Shown: positions 1-12,229 of the stretch, in pieces
Position numbering within the stretch: position 1 is the stretch's first letter
Layout of the letters: each line of letters begins with the position of its first letter
DNA from: Ophiocordyceps camponoti-saundersi (nom. inval.)
Lineage: Eukaryota; Ascomycota; Sordariomycetes; Hypocreales; Ophiocordycipitaceae
Length of the DNA stretch: 36,115 nucleotides
Reading direction: 5' to 3'
NCBI GenBank assembly: GCA_003339415.1
Contig: PDHQ01000324.1
Location: 1 to 36,115, forward strand
Translations under genes and position numbers: made by a program
Notes under the pieces: model-generated
The model's database searches: none
The model's input: the letters and a program-made list of their open reading frames with translations, nothing else
What the model was told of the DNA's origin: nothing

Positions 1-581
1 ATTAGGCCGTTTAGTTTCTATATTTTTCTTTAATAAATAAACCTTATTATTTTTATTAAATAAGGGTTCTTTTTCGCGTTTCTTATTATAATAATAACTA
101 ATTCTTTTAGCTATAAAATCTAATTCTAATTTTATATAAGAATATAAAGATCTAAGCTATTCGGTATTTAAAATAGCTTTTTCGTTATTAGTTTTATCTA
201 ATAAGCCTAGTCTATAAGCTTCCGGGTTAAATCCGTAATTCGCTATAGCGGGCGTTATTTTAATAGATTCCGATTCGGCGGTATTATAAGCTAACTAAGC
301 TATAGGTAAGTTTATTACTTAGTTATCTTATTTATAATTAATATAAGCTTTAAGATATTACTTTAAAGTCTAATTTAAGCATTCCGTAGCCCCGTTAGTT
401 TCCGGGTAGAAAGCAGTACTTAATTTATACTTAGTTCCTAGCCTAGATATAAAGCTAGTCTAGAATTTAGAGTTAAACTTAGGGTCTCTATCGCTTATAA
501 TAACTTTAGGTAGGCCTCTATCTGCTACTATTATTCTTAAGAATAAATAACTTAATTTTTTAGTAGATAAAGCCTTTATCG
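1..581 (-). pseudogene. RIPed Gypsy integrase fragment (element A)
   Basis: Read on the minus strand with TAA/TAG taken as former Gln/Trp codons, one frame stays in phase over the whole stretch. It shows a Ty3/Gypsy integrase core: an ISDRDPKFNSKFW-type block (second catalytic Asp) near 455-495, then a STAFYPETNGATECLN block (catalytic Glu) near 370-415, then the usual Tyr/Lys-rich downstream part. The 5' part of the integrase is missing: the frame stops abruptly at about 581, where the LTR of another element begins, and the other end runs off the window. The first 379 bases contain no CA and no TG dinucleotide, so the copy is saturated with RIP and cannot be expressed. Confidence in the family is high from the spaced D and E motifs. 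Confidence 0.85.
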
Positions 582-1201
582 TAGTTTAGCGGGGGAAGAA
601 GGACACCCTAAGCGAGCGTAGTAGATACCTAAGGGGCGTAACTTCTTAGGTAACTAGAGTCTTTAACTAATATAAGGGGGGATCTCTAGCTATAAGAGGA
701 GGCGCTAGATATAATTCTTTATAAGGAAAATAATAGGAAGTTAATTTCCCTTATAAAGATAAGAGTAGTAAGGGGGAAGAACTCGGGGACTATTTAATTA
801 ATAGTTAAAGACTTTAAAATAAATATTTAAATTAGTAATTTAGGGTATAAAAAATATAAGGTTTAAAATAAAATTATAATTCCGTTTAGTAAAGTTTTTA
901 TTATAAGTCCTCTCTATAACTTAATTTATAATATATAATTTTTATAAAAGCTATAAAGATAAGCTTAAAGGCTAATTCTTACTTAATTCCTTCCTCTTTT
1001 TAAGGAAACTAAACTATACTATATACCTAGCGATAGCCCCTTATCCTATTATTATTACCCTTAATAATTCTAAAGCGTTAAAATATCTAAGAACTAAAAG
1101 GACTTAAAGGACTATTTAATCGTAACCTATATAAGCCTCTAATAACTTACTATCCTAGTTTAGCGTTATTTTTCTTTAAAATATATCTTTTACCGCTACT
1201 A
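582..1201 (-). repeat. Left (3') LTR of Gypsy-1
   Basis: Matches 12230-12850 over its full length. The shared landmarks include a GGGGGGATCTCTAGCTATA-type block, GGGGGAAGAACTCGGGGACT, and a CCTAGCGATAGCCCCTTATC block. Almost all differences between the two copies are C/T or G/A, as expected if RIP acted on each copy separately. The ends read TA...TA where TG...CA is expected. The exact left edge is uncertain by about 5 bp because the flanking bases are T-rich. Confidence 0.85.
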
Positions 1202-1212
1202 AACTCCTCCCT
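1202..1212 (-). other. Polypurine tract of Gypsy-1
   Basis: Directly inside the left LTR the plus strand reads ctcctccct, a purine run AGGGAGGAG on the minus strand. This is where plus-strand DNA synthesis of a minus-oriented element would be primed. The assignment follows from position and composition only. Confidence 0.55.
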
Positions 1213-3576
1213 AAGCGCGAGCCGTAATAATAAGTAACTAACCCTCTTTTATAACTTAAATAAAACGCGTATAAGCGCGGTAAAATAAAGGCGGAAAGGA
1301 CTATAAGTAATAGGCTACTCTTTTTTAGGTTCGAGCCCCTAAATACGGCGACTCTAACGTTCGTGCCGCTTATCTACTTATAATATATTATTTTAAGGCT
1401 TTTTCTTTCGAGCGCGTTTTTATATAATTAAATAGTTATTAACCGCCCGGTTAATCTTCGCCTATATACTTAGGTATATAAGTCTTAGGGGTTATAAGCT
1501 AATAAATATGCCGGTTCTTAGGACTATTAGAATTATCTTTAATATCTTAAGCTAATCTCTTACTAGCGCTCTCTTAGTATAAGCTATAATTAATCCCGTA
1601 AAATCGAGAGCGAGATACTTCCCCTAGCGCACGGGGCTATAATTATCCTTCTAAGCTATATAGTTCTTATAAGAAACTACTCCTCTAATCCTAAAATTAA
1701 GGGAGTTAGGATTAACTAATTCCTTTTTAATATTTACTATAATAAGGCTTTCCCTAAGCTAAACCCGCGGGTTTTTAGCTAACTTATAGTATATAAACTA
1801 TATTAGTTTCGGGGTTCCTATATCCCTTTCTTATACTTTTCTTTTTAGAGATTTCTTTTACGCTAGTAAGATTTTAGTTAACTTAGTTAGTAGCTTACCC
1901 GCTATCTTCCTTAAACTCTATCGCGGGGAGGGGGCCGTAATCGCCTTAGCCTCGGTTCTTATCTTATCTAAGATTTCCGCTATTATCTTAAAACCTTTTA
2001 GGGTAGCCGGGTCCCTAAACTTAAGTAAAGATAAAAAACTAGATAACGGAATTATTTAATTAGTAATCTAATTATTTATAGGTTTATCCTTAGTAAGCGC
2101 CTTATTATCTTCCTCCCTACGCTCCTCCTTATTATAAGTCTCTTTATCCCCGGCCTTTTCGCCCTAGTTAAAGTCGTTATTATTAAGCTTATATTATTCT
2201 TCCTAATCTTCCTAAAGCTATCTTCTAACCCCCGTAGCGCCTAAGTATAATATAGTAATATAGTCCTCTTATATAAAGTTACTAATAAGGATCCTAAGTA
2301 TAATAATTCGGAATCCCTTAAGGATTTAGTAATAGGGGATAAGGATCTTAGAGTATAGGCCCCTAAGTATCGTTAATCTTATTTCCGGTTTAATTATAAG
2401 CTTTTTATAGTCTTCTTAGCTTTTTAGTTTAAAGTTATACTCGTTTCTTAAAAAATTAAATTACTTAGATTTTTAAATATTTAGTTTATTTACCTTAATA
2501 GTATAAAGATTACTAATAGCTTTATTAATTAATTAGTTATATAAGTTCTTATAGCTATCTTAATTTTAAATAGCCTAATCTCTTAATAGGATCTTAAAGA
2601 TAAGGGGCGCTTTATTCTTTAGTCTAAATTACTTTAAGCCTATCCCGTGCTTATTTAATAAGCTATTAATATATATATTAATTTTAAGGCTAATAAAACC
2701 TCGGGCTTAATGCTAAAGTATAGTAAAGGCTAGGTATCTATATTTAAACTCCCCTCTCTAACGAGTCCCGAGAATAATAATATATTAGAAAGGGTAATTT
2801 CCCTAAACTTTAGCTAGGATATCCCTCTAAGCCGCTATCGCCCTTTTTAATTATAGTATATATCCTAGATTTATTAAATTAAAATAGTAAAAAATCCGGG
2901 CTTTCTAATCTTAGAAAAAACTACCTTAGTAATACCTAGAGTCTATCTTACTCCTTTTAAAGTTAATTATACTACCTAAGAGGGGGTAACTATTTAATTC
3001 CTATTTTAAGTTAAACCTTAGTATAGTATAGTTAAATTTCTTCTAAAATAGTATATTAGTATTTTCGCTAGTATCGGAGGGTATTATAATTACTATTAGG
3101 GATATAAATAGATATACTTTATCCTTAATCCCTTTATTTAAGATCTTAACTATAGCCCCTAGTTTAAAATTAATTACCTATTATTATTTTTACGCTTTAA
3201 AAATAAAACGCCCGATATCGTTAGCGTAATAGTCCTAATCGGCGATATCGTAGAAAGGTATAACCTTAGCGATTTTCTTACTAACTTAGAATATATCTAA
3301 GTATTTAATCTTATCTATAAAGATCTTAATATATTCTTTTAGCTATATTATATATCTTACGAACTAAGGGGGTTACTTATAGTTAAAAGTTCGGGTAAAG
3401 TTAGGAGTCGCTACTAAGAACGGGAGGTTAGGCAACCTAAGCCCCGTTACTACTTTACTATAAATTATCTTAGTAATTTTAAACTTATTATTCTTATCGC
3501 CGAAAAATATTCCCTTAGCCTTAATATTTATTTCTCTACTAAGCTTAACGTTTAATTCTAATAATTTTATTTTATT
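1204..3576 (-). pseudogene. Extra reading frame A of Gypsy-1, unrecognised, sense to pol
   Basis: With TAA/TAG read as former Gln/Trp, a single minus-strand frame (low codon base at positions of the form 3n+1) stays in phase for about 790 codons from roughly 3576 down to the polypurine tract. Every internal stop I met while reading is TAA or TAG, both of which RIP can make from CAA, CAG or TGG. The predicted protein has a basic/hydrophobic N-terminal half (KLLELNVKLSREINIKAKGI near the start), a central highly charged stretch near 2110-2230 (KEERREEDNKALTKDKP), then a basic C-terminal half with VRQGKYLALDFTGLI near 1630. I recognise no retroelement domain in it: it lies downstream of integrase and is not gag, PR, RT, RH or IN. 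It could be an extra element ORF, an envelope-like or captured host gene, or the product of a nested element. The start codon is lost (ATG to ATA) and therefore approximate. Confidence 0.5.
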
Positions 3577-3901
3577 AATAATTTAGTAATATATAGTATA
3601 TAGAAGTATTTTTAATTAAATAGTTATAGTAAGGGAGAAAGAGAGTATACGTAGAAAAAGAGGAAAAACGCGTTATTTTATTTTATTATAATTCTTTACC
3701 TTAGTTATTAGGCCTATTATAATATATTTTAGTTAATATTACGATATCGTAAAGGAAAAAGCGAGGAGGGCTCCTTCCTAATTAGGAAGGAATAGTTATT
3801 AATTAGCTATTAGCTTCGCCCCTATCCTCTCCCTTTTTATTTATCTTTTCTTTTTTCGCTTACTTAACTTAAACGCGTTAATAATAAAAATTTTAATTAT
3901 A
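3577..3901. promoter_or_regulatory. Divergent intergenic region with a 20-bp palindrome
   Basis: This 325-bp stretch separates the inferred 5' ends of extra frames A (minus) and B (plus). It holds a perfect 20-bp palindrome at 3772-3791 (TCCTTCCTAATTAGGAAGGA), flanked by a second imperfect inverted repeat (AATAGTTATTAATTAGCTATT). Outside these lie a purine run and a pyrimidine run (GCGAGGAGGG at 3761 and CCTCTCCCTTTTT near 3826) that could close a larger stem. A shared bidirectional promoter is an inference from the layout. Confidence 0.35.
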
Positions 3902-4990
3902 ATAGCTCCTAAGTTAACTAAAAAGAAATAAGCTAAGAAAATATAGAATTATCTCTTAAATATTTATAACTTTATTTCTTATAAAATCTATATAGAGGAT
4001 ATAAGCGTCTTATTAACCTTAGCTTAGTAAGGCTATACCGCGCTTAAAACTTTTCCTTACTTAGAATATATACGCGTAAATATTTTAATTAAATAATCCC
4101 TAATATTTAAGCTAAATTCTTATACTTAGGTTTATACTTATCTTAAGATTTAGTATAAGGGGGGTATTAACGTTAAGTATTTTAGCGTTCTAATTTATAT
4201 TAAGATAGCCTTTCGCGAAAAAGTTCCTAAGGATATTTTAGCTTTTATAAAGTAAGAGATAGCCGGGGCGACTCCTTTTAAATATTTCCTATATTAGTTC
4301 CTTAGGGTTAAGGAGAGAGAGTTCTAAGAGGAGACGATAAAGACGCCTTAAGTTACTTATATCCTAACTAAGATCGCGTATTTAGAAAGATCCTTTTTTA
4401 ACTATTTAATTAAGGGTAAACGCCCTAAATATTTTAAGGCCTTACTTATCTTAATATTTAGGTAACGTAACTTAAGAATATATAGCTATTATTTACGGTC
4501 TTAGATTATAATTATTACTTACTATAGAGAGTATATCTTAACCCTTTTTTATAAGTATATTTTAATATTTAGTTAAGGGGGTTATAGTTATTTAAATTAT
4601 ATTTAAAATAGGATTAGAGCTACTATTTATAACTAATATCGATATATCGAATACTTTATTAAGGTAAAAGATAACGAAGCTTTATAAATATCTAGTTATT
4701 TCGTAAGTAATAAGGATATCTTTATTAATTCCGTAGCGTATAAAAATTATCTAAACCCTTAAGTTACCCCTTACTTAGTTAAGGATACGCCTAACCTATT
4801 CCTAAATAATAGTTTAGAGCCTAGGGATAGTAATAAGTAGCTTAATATTAAAGAGCAGGCTTAGAAAGTTCTAGAACTAAAATAAAGTAATTAATCGTAA
4901 GTATTAGGATCCGGTAAAGGAGCTAAAATAAAAAAGAGTTATTATGCTTTTATCTAAATATATTAACTATATTAAAATACCTTCCCCTTC
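3902..4990 (+). pseudogene. Extra reading frame B of Gypsy-1, unrecognised, antisense to pol
   Basis: A plus-strand frame starting at an ATA that is a likely RIPed ATG (ATA GCT CCT AAG, near-start MAPKLTKKKQAKKI) remains in phase for about 360 codons. Only TAA/TAG stops interrupt it. Visible stretches include ISVLLTLAQQGYTALKTFPY, AFREKVPKDILAFIKQEIAG and PKYFKALLILIFRQRNL. The composition is Lys/Ile/Tyr rich, partly through His and Cys codons turned into Tyr. I recognise no known domain. It runs opposite to gag-pol and converges with the 3' end of pol (about 5341). Antisense ORFs between pol and the 3' LTR are known from some large plant Gypsy elements; whether this is comparable is unknown. 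It might instead be a gene captured by the element or part of a nested insertion. The 3' end is approximate because true and RIP-made stops cannot be told apart. Confidence 0.5.
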
Positions 4991-5340
4991 CTCTCCGTAA
5001 TTATTAGGTAAGGGAGTTTAAGGTTTTAAAGCTTATAAGGTAACTATAAGATAGCCTTAATATAAAGGGCTTTCTATATTTTAGTAATCTAAGGAAACTA
5101 AACCTTAAGAGTAGTTTTTAGCTTAGCTTAGGTATTAAGGAGACCGTTCCTAATAACTAATTTATTATACTAATTACTAGAAAATATATAGTTTTTTAAA
5201 ATTATTTAATTATAAGCTTTAGCGTTTAAATCCTAAACCTTATATAGTTTAGCGTTAACTTCCTCCTTAGCTAGGAAAGGGGTTACTATAGCGGAGGTAA
5301 GTCCTTTCCCTTATAGAAGCTAATTATTAAAGTTAGAAGA

Positions 5341-8300
5341 CTACTATCTATCTTCCGCTTAATAGAACCTTTTAAGATAGTCCCTAAAAACTATTCTATT
5401 AAGGTTAATTTTATTTAGTATTTTTAAATAGTAACTTCCGGTAACTTTAGCTTTCGATATTACCTTATAAGGTTTATTTTACCTTATTCGTAACTTAGTA
5501 ACCCTTCTAAGGTTAGTAGCTTATTATATATTATAATAAAGGATAAGGTCTCCTTCTTTAAAGTCCGTAAAGCGAAGTTTATACTTATTATTATCGTCTA
5601 TCTTTTAAGCGAGGCGTTATCGATAGGTTATAACTCGGGTTCTAGCTTTTTCCACGTCCTCTTTTTTCCTCCTTAATACCTTTATACGTGCTATTAGTAG
5701 ATTAAATAGTTCCTATATTCTATTTTAGTTAATAAGGCGCTAAGTAAGGTATTTAACTTTAAGAGGTAGGACCGGCTCCTAGCTATAGATTAGGTAAAAG
5801 ACTAATATCTTATATAAGTTTTTAATAGCTATGCGGTTAGCTAAGATAGCTTAAAGTAGGAACTTAACTTATTTCCTTATTTCCTAAGCTATTTTCGTAA
5901 AGGCTAAGGAAATTAACTAATACCTAATTTTAACGACTAAGTTTACCTTAGGGTTATATTTAAAAATAAGGATAACTTTTATACCGAAGTCTTCGATAAC
6001 TATTCGAAATATAAACTTAATTTCGGGGCTACTATTTATTACGGCTTTAAATAGGACTCCGTAATAGTAAATAATAAAAAGTATAAACTTCGTTATAGTA
6101 GCTATTATAAGGTCTTTTACTAGCGTAACCTTAACCTATCTAGTAAGGTTATTACGCGCTTTTAGGAGATACTTATACCTTTAATTAATTAGTATATATT
6201 AAGTATCTAAATAGATTTTTTCGAAAGGTTATCTAGGAGCTATTAGGACCGAGCGTTCCTAGGGTTATCGAGGGTCGAATTTCTAGTAGATAGGGTAGGT
6301 TAAGATAGTAGCACTTACGTAGTTCTATAAACTTAGCTACTAGTAGCGTTTTTTAATAAAGTTATATATAACTTCTCTTTTTTTATAGCTTATTTACTTA
6401 TAAAACCTAGTTATAATCTATCTTCGTTATCTTTCTTTATTAATAACTAGACGGGGGTACCGTTTAAGCTTTATCGGTTTTTTTTAGAGTTTATTATCTG
6501 CTATTATAAAAGTTAAGGCTAATATTTTAAATTTCTAAAACGCTTAGGCTTTTATATACGGGGGCCTTTCTATTTATCCTAAGAAAGTAGTAATTTAACT
6601 ATGCTTATTAGAAAGTATTTAATTAGAGGATTAAGTAACTATTATATTAAGGTATAGGTTTATAAAGTCTTCTAAATCTTTATCTTTTTCTTATTTAAGG
6701 AGGTTAATATCTATAATCGGTTTTTTAGATAAGGCGTCCGTAATAGGATTCTTATTTCTAGTAATATAATATATAGTAAAATTAAATAAGAAAATATAGC
6801 TAACTTATCTAGTAACTATAGCTTTAGGGACGTTTTTAAGGGATCCTTTAAGCTAGTTAACTAAGACTTATACGTCCGTTTTAAGGTAAAAATAAACCTT
6901 ATAAAGATAAAGCTATAAGCGTCTTATAGCGTATAGTATAGCCTTATATTCCCTTTTTATTATATTATAATTTACTTCCGTAAGGTTTTATACGCTGCTT
7001 TTAAACCTAACTATTCGTTTAGTCCCTTTAACTTCTTATAGTAAAACCGCCCCTTATCTTATAAGGCTAATATTGTATATAAGGATAATTTCCCCGTAGT
7101 TCGGCCCTAAATTAAGTAGTACTAAGAACTAAGGGTTTAATAGTAGTGCCTTAAGGTTTACTATAGCTTTAGAGTATTCCGCTATCTATTCCTAGAAAGC
7201 GTCTTTTTTTAATAAGGAGGTTAGTAGTTTAGTAATCTAAGTAAACTAAGGGATCTAGATCCGGTAAAAGCTTATAAGGCCTAGGAAGTATCTAATTTAA
7301 CGAATTAAGTTATAAATAACCTAGCTTTTAAGTTTTTTAACCTTATAGTTAACTAGCTTCCTCTTATAAGAGCTTACTATAAACCTTATAAGTTCTATTA
7401 ATTCTTAGCACTAGTAAGATTTCTTCCTAATAACTATATAGCTTACTAGCTTAATATTAATAAGGACCTTATTAATATTAATAAGGTATTCGTAGATAAA
7501 GCGTTAAATACTTAGCCTTACTTCCTTATTATTATATATAGTTTCTAATCCCTTAATAGGGATATTATCTATAAAAACGTTATAAACTTTTAAAATAAGA
7601 TTAAATAGTATTTACTATATAACCCTTATAAATTAACTTACTAAGTTTATTACTCTTATTAGTACGGTATATTAGCGGAAGAGACTAATTAGTATTACGA
7701 AAGTTATATAATTTTAGCTTTTTAGGTCTAAAAGTATTTAATTATACCCTAAAAAGAGGTCTAGGAGTATTAAAACCTTATATATTATAAATTATTTACT
7801 AAACTTATTAGTATAGGGTAGCGGGTTAGCGTCTCGTATAGTATAGCTATTAAGTATCGTTATAAAGTTAATAAGCTAAACTCCTCTATCTTTCTTAGCT
7901 ATTACTATATAGTAATTACGGTAGGAGGCGTAACTAGGTTCTAGAACTTTATACTATACCTTATTTTTAAGAAGTTTAACTACTTATAGGAGTATCGCTT
8001 TAGGGATATTAACTAGCTTCGCCTACTAAGCTTTATACTTAACGATTTTAAATATAATAGGAGGCGCGACTAATTAATTTACTTATCCTTTTTTACTATA
8101 GTTTTAAGCTAAGGTAGCTTCCCTATTAATAAGTATAATATATAGTATAGCTTATTTATTATTAGATAGTATCGCGGTTATTTATTCTTATATATTAACT
8201 AATTAATTAGGGGTTAGTTTATAACTTTTTATAATTTTAGAGAATTTACTAGTAATATCTTTATTAAATAGCTTATCGCTACGGATATCCTTTTTAATTA

Positions 8301-9480
8301 TACTTTATTTCCTAGCTTTCTAGCTAAAATCGCCCTCCGGGATAGATTTATTTAGGCGGATATTATTATAAGGTACCTTCTTATTAGCTTTCCTTTTATA
8401 TATTATATTTATAAGAGCTATTAACTAAAGGCGCGCTTTATTATTATTAGCTTTTTTCTATTAGATAACTAAAAATATTTAAGCGGCTTTAGCTTTCGTT
8501 TTAGTATCTCCTTTCTCTTTTAGTAAGTTTAAGATATCGGATAACGCTTTAGTTAATAAGGGCAGTATTATAATATATTTCTAATTAGTTTATTATTAAT
8601 TAATCTCTTCTAAGTTTTAGTTAGTAATATCTTATTATCCGTTAGCTTATATAACTATTTAATTATTTTCTTTATCTTATTTATTTTTATTTAAGAGAAA
8701 GAAAACTAACTCCCCTTCTTAGTAAATTATTATCTTTTTAGGTGCCGACCCCTTTTCCTCCCCTTTCCCCGTAAGGAGGGGCCCTAATCCCTATTAGGGA
8801 AAGTCGTTACTATACCTAATAGCCGAAGTAATAATATTAATAGAAGCTAAGTTAGGGAATAAGATAAGCTATTTATTATCCTATATAGGTAATCCTACTA
8901 TTAGGGTAATAATTTAGGTTAAACTAAAAATATATTAAGTATAAAAATCCTTAGTTTTTATATAATAATTAAATATTAGCCGGGTAAGGCGGATAAATAA
9001 TATACTTAGGATAAAAAGAATAAGTATATTATTATAATAGATAAAGATTTAGATAAGTATATAGATAAGTCCTATAAAGATAATAATATTTAAGATAGCT
9101 ATTAGCTAAGTTAATTTCTTATTAAAAGATATTATATTAACGGAGATAGGGCGGTATTTAAAGTTAAATTCGCGGGCGTATTAGGAGGTAATAATATTTA
9201 TCTTAGCCCCTATATTAAGGAGTGCTAATATAAAGGTAATATCGATACCCTTAACGCGGACCTATATATAAGGGAGGTCTTATATTATCTTCGGTATATC
9301 GAAGGATAAGATATATATATAAATACCGAGGGATCTAAGTATAGATATTAGAGGAAACTTAAGGTTCCTAGGGACGAAAATTTCTAGGTTTAGGATATAG
9401 TTTTCTTTATTTTCTTCGTAAGTAATCTCCTTAAGGGTATAATAATTAAATAGTTTTATAAGAATACGGTCACCTTCTAA
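5341..9480 (-). pseudogene. RIPed pol of Gypsy-1 (PR-RT-RH-IN)
   Basis: Landmarks on the minus strand, 5' to 3': a protease-like GAxINIIT block at about 9184-9210; the RT catalytic box at 7551-7580, read as F-I-D-N-I-P-I-K-G, where the second Asp of the expected F-[ILV]-D-D-I-P-I-K-G has become Asn (GATGAT to GATAAT, a TpG to TpA change); an integrase first-Asp block P-F-E-K-I-[HY]-L-D-T at about 6201-6235; and a well kept integrase C-terminal region at about 5345-5600 (FKEGDLILL ... VFRDYLKRFYQ). The frame order is typical Ty3/Gypsy. Many TAA/TAG stops and the lost RT Asp make it non-functional. The outer limits are approximate, and I did not establish whether gag and pol were one or two frames. 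Confidence 0.75.
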
Positions 9481-9699
9481 GATAATAGGGTTTATATTTA
9501 GCCTAGCGTAAATATCGTTAAAGAAAGATATAAAGCTATTATTAAAAAGGTAATCTATATATTTAGAGATTATAATAGTATTAATAGTATTAAAGCTAGC
9601 TTAATTAGCTAAGAGCTAATTAACTAGTTTCTTAATAAAGATTTCCTTAAATTTAAAAGTTTTACGGTTAAGGTATTTTACCTTATTAGCTAATATTTA

Positions 9700-12180
9700 A
9701 GAGATTTTAATACTAAGTTCTAAGTTTATCGTAATTAAGTCTATTAACCTAATAGAAACCTTTTTTCCGATAATCTCGTTTATAATTAGGTTTATAATCT
9801 TATCGTATTTATTAGTAACTTTTACCTTAGGGCGTAAGTAAGTAGCGGCTAAGAAAGCTTCGTTTTAGATTTTTTTCTACTTAGTAATAGCTTCTTTTTA
9901 TTATATAACTTCCTAAATATAAGTAGTCGGAGTTAATTAACTAGTAAATTATAGAGTGCTAAAAGGGGAAGGGGTTTATAAGACCTTATCTTTAGTTAAG
10001 CTCTCTTTAACTTTTAAGCGCTTAAGTTCGTAAGCGTTAACTATAGCTTAGATAGAGTTAACCTTAACTATTTAATCTAATAGCGCCGTATCCTATTATA
10101 TAATAACGAGAGATATAATAGGCGCTAGGGTTTTATTTTTAAGTAATACTAAGAGGGTTTATTACGCTATATTATTATAATCCGTAAAAGATAAGATTAT
10201 CTTTTATTCTTTCTTATTAGGAGACTAATTATAGTTATTAATAATAAGGCTTTTAATTTTTAGGATTAAGTCCGATATAAAAGATCTTAGCTAGTTCTTA
10301 ACTTAGTATATTAGAAGGCGTCTAATATAGCTTCCCGCTCTAATAAATTTATACGGAAAGCTTAGTAGTATAATAACGTAGAAAGTATATAATTTAAAAA
10401 AAAGCTCTCTAGTCCTTAGGTTATAATAAGCAAAGCTTAATTCCTTATTATAAGTTACTAGGGGGCAGTTATTAGCATAGTAAGTAGGTTCGTTATAGTA
10501 ATAGCACCTATAACCTTTTTTACCTAAAATTATATTAATATTTAATTTATTATTAGATTTATTAGTCCCTTATATTATAATATTAGTAGTAATAAGGGGT
10601 TTGCCCTATTAAGTCCTATAAGCTAAGGTATCTTAATTCTTAACCCTATTAGCTAAGCTATAGATATTATCTTATATATTAGCTAAATTAATAGAGAGGG
10701 AACTTATCTATCTAGCTAAATTATCTATAATTATACTTTTTAGGTTACCTTACTATCTTTTAGTAACGGTCTTTAAGTAAGTTTTCTTATAAATCTTCTT
10801 AGGGGTTATTAGTCGCTTTTCTTCTAGAAAAAACTTTATAGCTTCTTTTTAGCCTTATCGAAGCTTTTAATTATAAAAAGCTATAATAAGCTAGTAACGC
10901 GAATCTTTAAGATAAAGCTTAAGATAGCTTTAGATATTTTTTATAAGCTAGCTATAAGGTATAGCTATAATATTTTTATAAGTCGAATTATTCCTTCTAA
11001 GGAGCCTAACTTAAACCTTTTTTAGTAAAGTATTAAAAACGTTACTTAATTCTATAATAGCGAGTTTATAATTAATCCTATACTTTTTACGGTAGAAATA
11101 GTCGTAAGTTTAGATTTAATTAGTAACTTATTTTATAGTTTCTAGTTTCTTTATATTATAATTCCTAATCCTTTTATTTAAAGTGCTTTTCTAAGCTAAG
11201 TTTAATATATTATAGTACTTAATTATAATATTCTTAGCTACTTCCTAAAGCTAGTTTTTAGTTAGGATTTTTATATTTATTCTTTCCTTATTATTAATAT
11301 AATCTTTAAGCTATTTAACTATTATAGCGTTTTTAATATTTATATTCTTTATTTCTTTTTTAAAGCGGTTAAGGAATTTAATTATATTCCGGCTAGTAAA
11401 TTTCGTAATAAGTAGTAAAGCTAGCTAGATATTAATAACTTTAGTTTTCTTAGCTATCTCGTTCTTAGGAGTCGTTATCTTATTTTCCGTACTATTAAGG
11501 CTAACCGAATAAGTGCGATTAAGTAGTTAAGTTAGGTTTTTAGAAGAAAAAGGTATATAAATCTTAAAAGGGTAGGGTAATTAGTCTTATAATAAAATAG
11601 TATTTTATAATAATAGGGCTATTTTAGAAAAAGAGGAGATAAAAATAATACTTCTTAGATAACGATATAAAATATAAGCCTAAAAGTAGATAAGGAATAG
11701 GAGTATTAGGACGCTAAAATAGAAAAGCTTATAAAAAATAAAGATAAGCTAAAAAGGTATATATAAAATTAAACTACTTAAAAAAACTATTTATAAGCCG
11801 CCGATATTATATTATAATAATAATCGACTATTAATTAAATAGTTATAGTTATTTAATATCCTAGATCTCTTTTCTAAGGGGGTAACGTTTCTAAAAATAA
11901 GCTAGTAAAGTAAGATCGTAATTCTTATTTATAGTTTAAACTTAATTTAGCTATTATTTTTCTTATCTAATATAAGGGTATTACTTTATAAGCGGTCTCT
12001 ACGCTAATTAATCGTATTAAATATCCTTTACTTCTTTACTAACCCCCGCTTTAGTTATAACTTCGTAAGTAACCGGCCTATATTTAAGAACGGAGCCCCT
12101 TTTACCGGTGCTAAGAATATAACTTATCTTTTAACCTTTTAATTAGTTCGTTATAATCTATAAAAAGTAGCTATTATCTT
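9700..12180 (-). pseudogene. RIPed gag of Gypsy-1 with zinc-knuckle relic
   Basis: The stretch upstream of protease on the minus strand carries a CX2CX4HX4C zinc-knuckle relic at 10465-10506. It reads C-Y-Y-Y-N-E-P-T-Y-Y-A-N-N-C: the outer two Cys remain, while the second Cys (TGT) and the His (CAC) have become Tyr (TAT, TAC) by RIP. The knuckle places nucleocapsid there; upstream is long, Lys/Glu/Asn rich and full of TAA/TAG. The limits are rough. The role would have been the capsid/nucleocapsid of the particle. Confidence 0.6.
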
Positions 12181-12229
12181 AATATTACTTTTTTTAGTTA
12201 TCGAGCTTAATAGATTACGCCCTAGAGAC

